A stretch of DNA of 64,000 nt, taken from the NCBI GenBank assembly GCA_036365455.1, contig JAWQUS010000020.1:1151001-1215000 (forward strand). Direction: 5' to 3'. The translations under genes were made by a program, and so were the position numbers. The notes under the pieces are model-generated. The model made no database searches, was not told the origin of the DNA, and saw only the letters and a program-made list of their open reading frames with translations. Of the stretch, positions 22,262 through 34,171 are shown in pieces. How positions within the stretch are numbered: position 1 is the first letter of the stretch; each line of letters begins with the position of its first letter. This stretch comes from Macrosoma leucophasiata. Taxonomy: Eukaryota; Arthropoda; Insecta; Lepidoptera; Hedylidae.

Positions 22262-22555
22262 CTTTTTTATGTTATGGAAGTGGCAAACAAGCATGGAGTT
22301 GACATTTATGTTAAGTGATGACTGCAGCCTATAGACACCCACACAAAGACCAACGGTAAAATGCAGATGAGTTACTACTTCTAAGGCCTAAGGTGTTATA
22401 CCTCTGTGCCGGAAATTACAAAACCGTACATTGCCACCTGACTGGAACACGATAGTGCTAAACACTGCCATTTAGCGGCAAGTATATTAGGTAATGCGGT
22501 GGTGCCTACGCTCGCGAGCTCCGTCACTGGCGCTCTACCACCATTTATCATTTTA
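22262..22555 (-). repeat. repeat X, full copy
   Basis: From tatgttatggaagtggcaaa to gctctaccaccat; X-a marks throughout. Confidence 0.85.
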
Positions 22556-22967
22556 TAGTAGCGTAATGCCATTAATGTACCAAGCTAGTAAATCATTATA
22601 GTTACTTATTTCTGTTAACTGAAATAACATTACCCACAAGCTGACACAGAATTATTCATAGCATACATTCTTTTCATTTACGAAACTGACAAAAATAACA
22701 CTATAAATTACTCGAAATCTCCACTCAGCACTCCATTAGAAAAATCGGTTTAATACCAAACAAACAAAGACCAAATTCAAATGAATTGCTTACATAATTC
22801 ATCAGACTCATTTATGTAAGGGCACGGGGTCCAATCCAAATGATCAAACAAGACATGCTTGGATACACATCATTTGCTATTTTGGTATCCAAACCATATC
22901 TTGGTTTTGGTTAGCAAATTTATAACGAACAGACTTTACTTTTGCAATATTAACAATATCAATAATT
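22556..22967. other. no gene recognised
   Basis: AT-rich spacer between opposed X copies. Confidence 0.3.
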
Positions 22968-23245
22968 ACTGGTGGTAGAGCTCCAGTGACGGTGCTCGCG
23001 GGCGTAGGCACCACCGCATTACATATTGTACTTGCCGCTAAATGGTAGTGTTTAGCACTATCGTGTTCCGATCAGGTAGTGTACGACCTTGTTATTTCCA
23101 GCACAGAGGCAAGCACCTTAAGCCTCAGAAGTGGTAACGCATCTGCATTTTGACCTCTAGTTGATCTGTAGGTGTCTATAGGCTGCAGTCATCACTTAAC
23201 ATCAATGTGAGCTGCATGCTTGTTTGTCACTTTCATAACATAAAG
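22968..23245 (+). repeat. repeat X, full copy
   Basis: actggtggtagagctccagt to gtcactttcataacataa. Confidence 0.85.
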
Positions 23246-23329
23246 AATGTGAACTTTTAAATTCTTTATACCATTTAATTTTGCATCGATTTTTAAAAAC
23301 GCAGTATTGACTTAGATGTTATGCCTCTG

Positions 23330-23455
23330 TGCTCGGTGCAATGCTTAAGATGTTATGCCTCTGTGCCGGGAATTACAGGGCCGTACATTACCACCTAACC
23401 AGAACACAATAGTGATGAACACTACCATTTAGCGGCAAGCATATTAGGTAAATAA
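23330..23455 (-). repeat. repeat X, 5' half
   Basis: ttatgcctctgtgccgggaa to agcggcaagcatattaggta; it directly abuts the LINE fragment that follows. Confidence 0.75.
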
Positions 23456-23729
23456 TTGCTACTACAGATGTTACTACAAAAGAAATTGATAAACGCATAG
23501 CAAGCGCCTGTAAACAGTTCTGGGGCCTGAAAGAGGTGTTTAAAAATAAAGAAATGTGCATAAGCATAAAGCGTAAACTGTTTAACACATGTGTACTACC
23601 CGTACTCACACATGGATGCCAGAGCTGGGCACTTAACAAATCGCACTATATGAAACACGAGACATGTCAAAACGCTATGCTGAGAAGTATGATGGGGAAA
23701 AGACTGAAAGACGAAAAAAGAACTACAAC
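23456..23729 (+). pseudogene. RTE-type LINE ORF2 fragment, left part
   Basis: Reads EIDKRIASACKQFWGLKEVF, KRKLFNTCVLPVLTHGCQSW and QNAMLRSMMGKRLKDEKR, the conserved region after the RT fingers of RTE-type LINEs. Cut by the K insertion at 23742. Confidence 0.8.
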
Positions 23730-23741
23730 AATAGGGAATAT

Positions 23742-24027
23742 ATTTTATTTAAAGAAAAATGGAAAGAAAAAATTGACTTGAGGCGAGACTCGAACTCGCG
23801 GCCTACTGGGAATCTAGTCCAGCCGCTCTTCCAATTGAGCTACTGAAGTCCTGCCCGATTTGTCAAATCTTTCCTTCACATTTCCTTTTGGAAGAGCGGC
23901 TGGACTAGATTCCCATTAGGCCGCGAGTTCGAGTCTCGCCTGAAGTCAAATTTTTCTTTCCATTTTTCTTTAAATAAAATATATTTCACAAGCATGTGTT
24001 AATGCGAAATAATATAAAAAAACAATT
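23742..24027. repeat. repeat K inverted pair inserted in the LINE
   Basis: A minus copy (23742-23885) and a plus copy (23886-24027) of the tRNA-like K repeat, head to head. The exact 12 bp duplication aatagggaatat (23730-23741, 24028-24039) shows that the pair came in as one unit. Confidence 0.85.
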
Positions 24028-24039
24028 AATAGGGAATAT

Positions 24040-24560
24040 GCATAAAATTTAAAATTGTCTCAAATATTTTTTTCTCGAATACTTATAAACGTCATATTAT
24101 AATTACAAAGTTTTTTTTTATTTACTGATTATTGAATGCCATTACATATTATTTAAATAGTGCAAAATAAGGGAACGAAATTCAAACTTCCAAAACGCAC
24201 CGCCATTGGTCGAGACGAAATGACACCTTGTCTGTTGTTTTTCTAATACTATTTTTGCACTTAGATACTATACAATACTTGTAAAATGGCTTTTTTGCTT
24301 CTTCCATTATTTGTAGAGCAATTAAAATTGAAAATACGTATGAAGTAACACAAGAGATTAGAGTAATAAGCACTCGACGTGTGTTGTGACGTCACAACAC
24401 ACGTCGTCAAAGTGAAGGCGTTTGAAGAGCTCAAATTTACTCAATGTTTTAAATTTCACTTCGAAAAATAACTATAATATTTTCAGGCCAATTAATAATT
24501 TTTCTACGATTTAAATAAGTAAATGATTAATTTAAAAGTAAAAAAAAATCATGAATATTC
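24040..24560. other. unassigned insert with a 32 bp palindrome
   Basis: Separates two parts of the LINE frame. No coding sense. Contains the perfect palindrome at 24375-24406. Confidence 0.4.
24375..24406. repeat. perfect 32 bp palindrome centred on TGACGTCA
   Basis: cgacgtgtgttgtgac followed at once by its exact complement. The centre is the CRE/ATF site sequence. Confidence 0.9.
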
Positions 24561-24890
24561 CCATATTAGGAAACACACAAGAACAAAAGATGTCACAATA
24601 ACCATCAAAAAGCTGAAGTGGAAATGGGCAGGACATACTATCAGGGGAATAGATACGTAGTCAAAATTAGTGATGAACTGGTACACAGGCAACAGGAAAA
24701 GAAAACGAGGCAGACCACTCAGGCAATGGGTTGACGAAATTAAAGCAGTGGCAGGCGGTACTTGGACATCGCTAGCCAGAGAAAGAGAAACGTGGAGTCA
24801 GTTGAAGGAGGCCTTTGCTATAAAAAAGCACACAGATATGACAACTTATAAAACAACGAAATAACTAAACCTGATTGTGAAATTATCTGA
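24561..24890 (+). pseudogene. RTE-type LINE ORF2 fragment, C-terminal part
   Basis: Reads TKDVTITIKKLKWKWAGHT, a stop, then KRKRGRPLRQWVDEIKAVAG and TWTSLARERETWSQLKEAF: the RTE C-terminus, followed by an aataaaataaataaata tail. It continues the fragment at 23456. Confidence 0.8.
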
Positions 24891-24922
24891 TAGAAGGCTA
24901 ATAAATAAAATAAATAAATAAT

Positions 24923-24982
24923 ATTAGGTAATGCGGTGGTCCCTACGCCCGCGAGCTCCGTCTCTGGAACACTACCACCAGT
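24923..24982 (-). repeat. repeat X 5' end
   Basis: attaggtaatgcggtggtcc...actaccaccagtgag. Confidence 0.7.
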
Positions 24983-25387
24983 GAGATTCTATATTTCTAT
25001 TTGAATAATCGCATCAAGATAGTAAATTGCTTCAAAGAAACGTAACCGACAAAAATGCTATAGTCAAAACCAGCAGAGCTGAAGTCGTCGACTTCATTCA
25101 ATTAAAAAAAATATTTAATCCACTTTTAAGCTAAGCAACAAGTGAGCAATCAGACGACTTAATGAATGACAAAATTATAACGTTTATTAACACTCACGCC
25201 GTGACAAACAAAGATGTCAATAAAACTGAATTAAGTGTCTTCAGATTCACAGTTTAATTCAAATTGTGCCCGCTTTATGAAAACTGAAGTGACACCGTAA
25301 TTAATAAAATTGCCTTGTAAGTGGTGTTGGGGATACACGGGCGTATATTGCAAGTGCGCACGCAACGTTATAAATAATAAATCTTTC

Positions 25388-25652
25388 ACTGGTGGTAGAA
25401 TTCCAGGGTAAGGCTCGAGGGCGTATGCTACCGCATTATCTAATCTATCTGTCGATAAATGGCAGTGTTCAGCAGTATTGTATTCCGGCTAGACGGTGAT
25501 GTATGACCGTAATAACTGGCCCAGAGATATAGCAACTTAGGTATCAGGGGTGGCCACATATCTGCATTTGACCTCTGGTGTTTGTGTAGATGCAGTCATC
25601 ACTTAACATCCATGTGAACTGCATACTAGTTTGCCACCTACGTTACAATAAA
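25388..25652 (+). repeat. repeat X-b, diverged
   Basis: actggtggtagaattccagg...aactgcatactagtttgcca; several deletions. Confidence 0.7.
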
Positions 25653-26465
25653 TATGGTTAGATTAGGTTTGGTAAAACTCACACGTTATAAGATAATAAA
25701 CAATCCTCACACATTTCTGTATCCATGAACAAAATTAAGAAAAGATAACAAATGCAAAAAACACGGAACTGGGACTCTACGAGACACCATTGCCACCTTG
25801 ACAACTGTGTTGGGAAAAAGAACGCTGCTCCTATTTCAAAATAGGAGCAGAAGAAGCCGAGGCAAAGGGGGATGCCTCGGAGCCTAATCCGCGACTACAT
25901 CGACGGCGCAAAAATACTTTGCCTGTAGATTACAGGAAGTCCATTATGGTACTTATAGGAGAGGATGTCCGCCAAATCCCATAAAAACTCGGGCCCAACC
26001 AAATGTGTATCTAGAAAGAATATTGTAGTGTCGCCATTGTTCAATTCGGTTGCGAACATACTCGTAGTTTTAAAATTCACATACTGAAAGCATAACTGCA
26101 TGTTTCTATATTTCGTGTGAACTAACAACTTGAAAATGTTTTATGATTTTGTTTAAGCGCATAATTCCCTGGTAGTTCATTATTTCTATAAAAAATCAAT
26201 ACATGATTTACAGTTATTGCATGTAGTAGGTGGTACCTATTTTATTAAGAATCCCTATAGGCGGGAGACATGTTTTTTTTTTTAAACTTACATAGATAGG
26301 AGCACATACAATATGTGCAAATACATACAATAAAGCCATGGCATCTCATGCAGATGGATGTATATTCAAAAAATGGTGTTTGTACATAATTACAAAAATT
26401 GTGAGAAAATAATAATTACAAATCTTGCTCTATATATCTATATCTCACCGATCGCGTTCGTAATG
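25653..26465. other. no gene recognised
   Basis: A 12 bp-stem hairpin (ctgctcctattt / aaataggagcag, 25825-25850) is the only structure noted. Confidence 0.3.
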
Positions 26466-26469
26466 AAGA

Positions 26470-26812
26470 TGTAAGAAAGAGGCTTTGTGTGAATGATAGT
26501 ATCGGTGTAAAAATGAAAAAAGGCTTGCTCCGATGGTTCGGGCATATAGAAAGAATGTCGAATGAGCGAATGACTAAACAGATATACAATGCGAATGTGG
26601 ATGGTTACAGAGGCCCAGGAAGACCAAGACTTACCTACCATGACCAAATAGGTCGAGTTCTGTCTGATGGTGGGGTCAAGTCTTAGGAATCAGTATGAAG
26701 AGAATGAAGAAGGTAGACGAGGCACGAGAGGTATGTCAGGACCGGGATATCTGGCACTCTACACTCTCTGCCTACCCCGTTAGGGACCTGGCGTGAAGAT
26801 ACATACATGTAC
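26470..26812 (+). pseudogene. LINE ORF2 C-terminal fragment, second copy
   Basis: About 95% like 20900-21250 but with small deletions after GGVKS that break the frame. Ends gaagatacatacat. Confidence 0.8.
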
Positions 26813-27404
26813 AAAAATTGTCGGAGTTAATTATATACTTCAGTTTTTCAAATCTATTAAAACAGATTATAAAACTATACCTAATTAGTTGGTGCAGATC
26901 GAGTTAACTGCTGCTAGGCTAGAAGCAACAGTAAGATAAAAAACTGCAAAATGAACAAAATATATCATAAAAATAAGTTTTCAATAAATATCGTCGCAAG
27001 CTTAGAATGATAACGATACCTGTTCAAGTAAATCGAGGAAACAGGACTTAAACAAAACAACAAAGTTTGGTGGGCTCAAGGGACTGATTTAGTTTCGGGA
27101 AACTTTCAGTGGACACCTGTAGGGATAGCTTGAGCCTTTGACCTATTTATATTTACGTCTCTCTATCAGGATTTTGTATCAAGACATTGACAATAGTTAT
27201 TGTTATTCTACTGTTCGTTTGTCACACGTTTTTATTTCTAGAACAGTAGGTAGTATAGTAGACATTATTCTTTTGTATTACATACTTCTGTTCAGGTTAA
27301 ACTATAATAGTTTATTTATGTATGAATATTAATTAAAAAAATGTTTCATTCGGTGAACAGGTACGTGGTCGATCTAGATTTGGATCCTGTGCTATGAGGC
27401 AGAT
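26813..27404. other. no gene recognised
   Basis: AT-rich spacer. Confidence 0.3.
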
Positions 27405-27570
27405 ACTTGTATTATGCCTCTGACTCAGAATTAACCGGAATTTACAGGGCCGTATACCTGACCGTAACACGATAGTTCTGAAAACTAACATTTAGCGGTA
27501 AGTAGATTAGGTCATGCGGCGGTGCCTACGCCCGCATGCTCCGTCACTGGAGCTCTACCACCAGTAAGAT
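27405..27570 (-). repeat. repeat X, 5' half, diverged
   Basis: ggaatttacagggccgtata to tggagctctaccaccagtaa. Confidence 0.75.
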
Positions 27571-28018
27571 GCTATTAATTTTGATAACATAATATTTTTA
27601 TGAAAAACACAGCTGTTCCTGTAGACCCGTGTATTTACAGATCTACTCCAGGTAGAAGAACTTTAGACGAGGCATGCATAATACTTAGTTGCGGTCGCAT
27701 TTCTTAGTCTTAAGCGTAACTGAATTACTCTAAATAGTAAATGCTGTTGCAATTACGTTCTGTGCAAATAAAAACGTCCTATATTAAGTCGTTTTTATGT
27801 TTTGAAGTTGCAACCACAGTGCCGTGGACTATTGGACTTTTTCCTAGCACAATGGGTTCGCAACCCTGCAAAACGCATTTTTCTGAGATCGCTTCCTTTT
27901 TATTAATCTGCTGGGCCCTGCAATTCGTGGATTCCGCAAATTTAACATCAGGCAGCAATTTTTTATTTGACCAAGGTGTCATTGGTCGAAGGTGGCAGTC
28001 ACTACTGCTACCTTCGCC
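27571..28018. other. unassigned, one long open frame per strand
   Basis: 27741-28148 plus and 27779-28030 minus are open but match nothing I recognise; composition suggests an old mobile-element scrap. Confidence 0.3.
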
Positions 28019-28019
28019 G

Positions 28020-28375
28020 GCAGTGACCACTACAACCTATAGACATGTAGACAAAAACCTAATGTCTAAATGCAGATGCGTTTTATTTTATTTTTATTTA
28101 TTTTTATACTTTATTGTACACCAATACATTAAAGAGACAAAAAAATAGAAGAAATAGACGATACAAAAGGCGGTCTTATCACAAAACTGCAATCTCTTCC
28201 AGACAACCTTTGGGTTAAGGAAACTGTGTAAATTAGAATATTAGGGGTGCCACCCCTAAGACCTTAGTTGTAATGTCACTGTGATAGTTATTACGGGGCC
28301 ATACATTACCATCTAAATGGAACAGAATAGTGCTGAACACAACAATTTGGCACATAGATTCCCTACATTCTACAT
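28020..28375 (-). repeat. repeat X-b in two pieces
   Basis: 28020-28085 (acctatagacatgtagacaa...) and 28225-28375 (gccacccctaagaccttagt...) are parts of one X-b copy, split by about 140 bp of AT-rich sequence. Confidence 0.6.
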
Positions 28376-28377
28376 TT

Positions 28378-28655
28378 TTTTAATGTAATGGAAGTGGCAA
28401 GCAAGCATGTAGTTCACTTTGATGTTAAGTGATGACTGTAGCCTATAGACACCCACAAAAATACCAAGGTCAAAATGCAGATGCGTTACCACTCCTGAGG
28501 TGTTACGCCTCTGTGCCGGAAATTACAGGGCCGCACATTACCACCTGACCGGAACACGATAGTGCTGTACACTACCATTTAGCGGCAGGTATATTAGGTA
28601 ATGTGGTGGTGCCTACACCCGCGAGCTCCATCACTGGAGCTCTACCACCATCTAA
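28378..28655 (-). repeat. repeat X, full copy
   Basis: aatgtaatggaagtggcaag to gagctctaccacca. Confidence 0.85.
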
Positions 28656-29235
28656 GATCACATCTGTTAAGTGTTCTATATTATAGAAGAAGTGCCTAAG
28701 CATTCACAAGAAAGTTTTGTGTGTAAGACTCATTTTAAGTATATTAAGAATGTGTTTAGGAGTAAGGGTAAAATGAAACGCAATCTGAGTAAATCTGCCC
28801 TATTTATATAGAAAACATATACCTTGTTCAATATCCCGATACTGTTTACCATAGCGACCCAAATATTTAAATTGCCTGACCTGCAGGATTATTGTGTACC
28901 TTGACCAAATAGGCCAGTTAATATCCAAAGGTAGAGCCAATTTCCATAAATTATGCAATATTATGCATGATAGCATAATAGATGGCTTATTGTTAATCCG
29001 CAATGTTTAAGTTGTTTTTTTTTCTGTGTATGTGAACATTTTAAATATTACTGTAAGCATCTATTAGATATACAAATTTCGGAAGGGTTTCCAAATTTTG
29101 AAAGGTCATTTAACTCATCATTTTGAACAATTCTTAATATGAGACCTTCGATATAGGCGGAGTGTTGTTTAAGCAATTTGTTTTTGGCTAGAGTTAATCA
29201 ACTGTTATTCAATTACTTAGTTAATGTTTTTTTTT
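28656..29235. other. no gene recognised
   Basis: AT-rich spacer. Confidence 0.3.
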
Positions 29236-29675
29236 CTTTTTTATGTAATGGGAGTGGCAAACAAGCATGCAGTTCACATTGATGTTAAGTGATGACTGCA
29301 GCCTATACACAAAGCTTACGGCCCTGTAATTTCAGGCACAGAGGCATATTACCTAATGCCTCAGGAGTGGCAGCGCATCTGCATTTTGAACTCTGGTCAT
29401 TGTGTGGGTGTCTATAGGCAGCAGTCATAACTTAACATCAATGTGAACTGCATGCTTGTTTGCCACTTTTATTACATAAAAAAAAAAGACCAAAGTCAAA
29501 ATGCAGATGCGTTACCACTCCTGAGGCCTAAGATGTTTTGTCTCTACAGGGCCGTACATTACCACCTGACCGGAACACGATAGTGCTGAGCACTACCATT
29601 TAGCGGCAAGTATATTACGTAATGCGGTGGTGCCTACGCCCGCGAGCTCCGTCACTGGAGCTCTACCACCAGTGA
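29236..29675. repeat. three joined repeat X pieces (-,+,-)
   Basis: 29243-29310 tail (minus), 29311-29488 3' half (plus, ends in poly(A)), 29489-29675 5' half (minus). The first two can fold on each other. Confidence 0.75.
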
Positions 29676-30331
29676 AAATGTTGATGATTGATGTTGATGT
29701 TGATTTAAGGACTTCAATGAGGACTTCATTGTATTCAAATGAGGTATATCAGCTTTAAGATTATGTAAATGTACCTACATGTTTTTAAACCTGTAATTTT
29801 TTAATTGCATATTTCCTCACTTCTTTTTTATTACCCTACGTGAGAATATTCATCTGTTTTCAATGCAATAAGACATATTTTTATGAGCTGTTAGGTCTCT
29901 CAATAAATAAACAATATTGAAATCTATAAATATAAAAACAGAAGCCCCAAAATATCACAGTTTAAGATAGCACAAGAATGTTTCCCCGTAAAATGTCAAT
30001 ACTAGATGTAAGAAATACATAAAACTAAGAAACTAAAACAGCCACGACTCCATTATTCTGCGGAAGCGACTGAAACAATATGGTCGACTTATATTCTGGA
30101 ATGGAATGTAAACAGGTCCGTTACGAACAAAACCAGTGTTTAGAAATATTCTTGGAAAAATTGTTTTGAAAATCTGTAAGCGACATCCTTCTGCTAATGC
30201 GAGAAAATGCTTATTGGCGTTTCGGTCCGCGGGTCGAAACACGAGCGGACCGAAACGCCCCACAACCCGGTCTCCTAATTTGAACATTGGAGAACGATGA
30301 CAATATATTATGTTATTGTGACGCGGTTGTT
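29676..30331. other. no gene; one strong hairpin
   Basis: ggcgtttcggtccgc (30216-30230) and its perfect complement (30245-30259) with a 14-base loop. Otherwise nothing recognised. Confidence 0.5.
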
Positions 30332-30672
30332 TACTGCCTCGTTGGCCTAATGGTCGCAATCGCAAAGGCCTGAGGATCCGCATTCAATCCCCAGGACGGG
30401 AAAATCTGTAATTAAGTGTTTTCTGTGAGGAAATTCCGAGTGTAAGCCCCAAGTCTGATACCGGTGCCTCGGAGAGCACATAAAGTCCTGGTCTTGTGCC
30501 TGATCTCTCTCCGGTCGTGTCAGATTGCCGTCCCATTGGGCTATGAGAGTGAAGGAATAGAGAGTGCACCTGTGTTTGCGCATACACTTGTGCACTATAA
30601 TATCTCCCGCGCAGTTGGCTAGTCTCCGTTGAGATTAGCCGTGACCGAAATTCGGTCTGGGGGACATTATTA
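30332..30672 (+). repeat. SINE D, tRNA-headed
   Basis: Head actgcctcgttggcctaatg...cattcaatcccca, a body with tttgcgcatacacttgtgca, and an end ttgagattagccgtgaccga...gggggacattatt. Typical lepidopteran SINE layout. Confidence 0.75.
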
Positions 30673-30720
30673 ATAGTGTGACGAGGTACCTATATAATAT
30701 GTATCGAACATTGACTTGAC

Positions 30721-31006
30721 TTTTTTTTTTATGTAAAGGAAGTGGCAAACAAGCATGCAGTTCACATTGATGTTAAGTGATGACTGCAGCCTATAGACAC
30801 TCACACAAAGACCGAGGTCAAAATGCAGATGCGTTACCACTCCTGAGGCCTAAGGTGTTATGCCTCTGTGCTGGAAATTACAGGGCCGTACATTACCACC
30901 TGACCGGAACACGATAGTGCTAAACACTACCATTTAGCGGCAAGTATATTAGGTAATGCGGTGGTGCCTACGCCCGCGAGCTCCGTTACTGGAGCTCTAC
31001 CACCAG
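30721..31006 (-). repeat. repeat X, full copy
   Basis: ttatgtaaaggaagtggcaa to ggagctctaccaccag. Confidence 0.85.
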
Positions 31007-31037
31007 CAAACAATACAAAGATGTATCATTAAATTTT

Positions 31038-31316
31038 TTACTGGTGGTACAGTTGCAGTGTAGTAGCTCGATGGCGTAAGCACCACCGTATTACCTAATT
31101 TATCTGTCGCCCTAGTGCTAAACACTATCGTGTTCTGGTTAGACGGTAATGTATGGCCCCGTAATAACTATCACAGATACATAGTAACTAAGGTCTCAGG
31201 GGGGGCAACGCATCTGCATTTTGACCTTTAGTCTTTGTGTGGGTGTCTATAGGCTGCAGTCATCACTTAACATCAATGCGAACTGCATGTTTGTTTGCCA
31301 CCTTCATTACATAAAA
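31038..31316 (+). repeat. repeat X-b, full, diverged
   Basis: actggtggtacagttgcagt; X-b block with aataactatcacagatacat. Confidence 0.75.
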
Positions 31317-31504
31317 AAGCGTTATTAAGAGGGAAGATTTGATTTTTGTTTGTTTGTAGTGAATTGGTTCGGAAACTAATAAAACGATTTGAAAAATTCT
31401 TTGTCTTAGATAGCCAATTTATCGAAGAAGGCTATCACGCTAAGATGAATAGGAGAGGGTAGGTATCATTTCACCCGCGCGAAGTCAGAGCGAGCCGTTA
31501 TAGC

Positions 31505-31758
31505 TAGAACTGCACCGCATTACCTAATATACTTGCCGCTAAATGGTAGTGTTCAGCACTATCGTGTTCCGGTCAGGTGGTAATGTACGGCCCTGTAATT
31601 TCCGGCACAGAGGCATAACACCTTAGGCCTCAGGAGTGGTAACGCATCCGCATTTTGACCTTTGTCTTTGTGTGGGTGTCTATAGGCTGCAGTCATCACT
31701 TAACATCAATGTGAACTGCATGCTTGTTTACCACTTCCATTACATAAAAAAAAAAAAA
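31505..31758 (+). repeat. repeat X, 5'-truncated
   Basis: Starts at caccgcattacctaatatac; A-tail at 31746-31759. Confidence 0.8.
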
Positions 31759-31799
31759 ACTGATTTATCCTATACCCATTGGTATAGAATAAATCAGTT
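31758..31799. repeat. small hairpin element
   Basis: aactgatttat...ctatacc pairs with ggtatag...ataaatcagtt; 18 pairs around a short loop. Confidence 0.6.
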
Positions 31800-31845
31800 C
31801 TATCTATTTGGAAACGTTTGTGGAAAAATCGTTTCGGAAACTTAA

Positions 31846-32142
31846 ACTGCCTCAGTAGCCTTGTGGTAGCAGGCCACTACTACTACGCTGAAGGTCCTGG
31901 GTTCGATTCCCGGGTCGAAGGCTATCAGGTAACGGTTTAAAATCCTTTATCTCTGATTTTATTGGCATTTTTCCATTATCTGGAAGTTTCCCAGTACCTC
32001 GGAGCTTGGTAATGTGTTTGAAGATGGCAACAGGCTCGCCACCTGTTACATGGGCCAAAACGTAACCGGCGAATCGTGGGTAATCGCATGTATGCTAAAA
32101 TGCATGCATTTACCTCTGCCTACTCCTTCGGGGACTACAGGC
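31846..32142 (+). repeat. SINE G copy
   Basis: actgcctcagtagccttgtg...ggttcgattcccgggtcg; ends cctactccttcggggacta. Confidence 0.8.
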
Positions 32143-32669
32143 GTTTCTAAAAAGGAAGACTTCTAATGACGTTTGATGATTAGTGGTGCATGCCGGTTCC
32201 GCACCCAAAGAGTAAAATCGTTACCTAATTACTAGGAATGGCTGTCCGTCCGTCCATCTGTCTGTCCTTCTATCACCTGGCTGTATCTCATGGTGATTTT
32301 TTATAATATAGGTGTCTCAATATAAACTGTATGTCTGTCACTTCATAACAAAAAGATAAGCATTTCTGCATAGGTTTATCAATTTTTATACAAAAATAGA
32401 ATCGTGGATCTTTTCAAATGAATCACACATACAATTTTCACTCGTATAATTAATTAGGTATCTACTTAATATAAACAAATACACATACACTTAAAACTTA
32501 AGTTAGGTGCTACATAATAATTCTTATTTATTTTCCTTTTTCAGAACTTAACATCAACAAAACCAGAAAATAGATTTATTTGATACATTGAATGAAATCC
32601 AACAAGTAAACATACATGCGTTTTCTAATTAGTCTAGTAATTAAAGACTGACCGGATTTTTTATTATTT
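32143..32669. other. no gene recognised
   Basis: AT-rich; a short gtccgtccgtccatctg patch at about 32244. Confidence 0.3.
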
Positions 32670-33310
32670 TATAATGGTATGACCCTGTTATTTCTATCAC
32701 AGAGGCTTGTTTCTGTAATATCAGCCACAAGGGTGGCATCACATTTGCATTATGGCCACTGGTCTTTGTGTTGATCTAACAGGCGCCAGTATCCATTTGC
32801 TATTGCGATTACATGCATGTTTGTATGCTTAAAACAATAATAAAGATGGCAAAATTAAACAAGCATTGCAGTCTATTCTTAAGCTAGACATACAAACTAC
32901 TTTTGGTAAAGCTCCAGTGGCAGTTGAAGTTTAGTTGAAGGTAATAGGCTCTACCACATATTTAATCTACTTGCCGATAAATAAACTATTCAGAGCTGTG
33001 ATGTTCCAGTCATCTAGTATTTTCTAGCAGTTTAAGAGGGGCAACGCAGCCAAATTGCAATTGGTGTTTTATGCAGATGATATTAGCTCAGTAATTTTTT
33101 TTTTTCTAATGTTTGGTTTGTACGATATTTTTTACTGACAGCGCCTTAAAAATTAAAAATTAAAAAATTAGTGTCCATACCGTCAATTACCGTACTGGAA
33201 TATTTAGTGTCGAATATGTAGCTTCAGGTCGATCAAATAATGTGGTAGTCTCCTTACGAGTCGAGTATCATCACTGGATCTTTACCATCAGTGTTTCAAA
33301 TATCTACAAT
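32670..33310. repeat. old repeat X relics
   Basis: 32670-32830 (plus; ccctgttatttctatcacag...) and 33230-33300 (minus; ggatctttaccatcagtg) are recognisable only as very old X copies. Confidence 0.45.
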
Positions 33311-33414
33311 GTTTTTATGTCATGAAGGTTGTTGCAAGCAAGCAGTTCAACTTACAAATCAGAGGTCAAAATGCAAATTATTGCCTGTTCTCCAATCCAG
33401 TACTGTGATCTCTT

Positions 33415-33775
33415 TTTTATGTAATGGAAGTGGTAAACAAGCATGCCGTTCACTTTGATGTTAATCTCTCCAGACACGAGAAAAATATGACAGTTGAAAT
33501 TCAATTGTGTCTCGCCGCCGGTAGCCGTACGATCCTTGAAGGATTAAGTGATGACTGCAGCCACCCACACAAAGACCGAGGTCAAAATGCAGATGCGTTA
33601 CCACTCCTGAGGCCTAAGGTATTATGCCTCTGTGCCGGAAATTACGAAGCCATACATTGCCACCTGACCGGAACACGATAGTGCTGAACACTACCATTTA
33701 GCGACAAGTATATTAGGTAATGCAGTGGTGCCAACGCCCGCGAGCTCCGACACTGGAGCTCTACCACCAGTAAAA
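33415..33775 (-). repeat. repeat X copy with a 79 bp TTAA-flanked insertion
   Basis: A full X-a minus copy broken by 33465-33543, which is bounded on both sides by TTAA (33461-33464, 33544-33547) where the intact repeat has a single TTAA. Confidence 0.8.
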
Positions 33776-33837
33776 AGTAAAAAAGTAAAGTGTTTTGGCT
33801 CTGTGATAAAAATTATGTAGTCCTATTTGCATCTGTC

Positions 33838-33843
33838 TTTATT
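33838..33843 (-). terminator. poly(A) signal of the host gene
   Basis: Minus strand AATAAA about 40 bp beyond the stop codon of the last exon. The 3' untranslated region would be very short. Confidence 0.65.
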
Positions 33844-33880
33844 CTTACAAAAACAGACGAACAACAAACAATTCGGCAAA

Positions 33881-34140
33881 TCAAAAACTTTGGTTCATCC
33901 CGTCGTCGTGGCTCAAAGATATCTCCTTGATCAAGGACTGCTGTTCTGCCGACTTCGAAGTCCTCAAACTGGATACCCCCCAAGTCTTCGAACGCTGCAA
34001 AGGTGGTCTACCCCTGATCCTGCCTTCATATTTGTGTCGTTTGTGGTTCAAGGGACTCAAGTCTGCGTCCGAAAGCTCCTCAAATTTCCTTTTGGATGCC
34101 GAAGAAGCCGTCGAGTCATTATCAGATCTGTAGGGGGTAG
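33881..34140 (-). CDS. host gene, last exon (fs(1)Ya-like)
   Basis: 260 bp: two bases finishing a split codon, then 85 residues and a stop. The acceptor aattttgcag is at 34150-34141. The peptide is basic and Ser-rich and carries an AT-hook-like RIRGRPPLQR (protein C-terminus). Phase fits exon 44588-44717 exactly. Ends with DDGMNQSF. See 54520-55195 for the whole protein. Confidence 0.75.
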
Positions 34141-34171
34141 CTGCAAAATTTAAAAACAAATGTTTGTTGTG

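Noticed and set aside
27741..28148. 135-codon plus-strand open frame
   Set aside because: No domain, no splice or promoter context, part of it runs into an X-b relic, and an opposite-strand frame is equally open.
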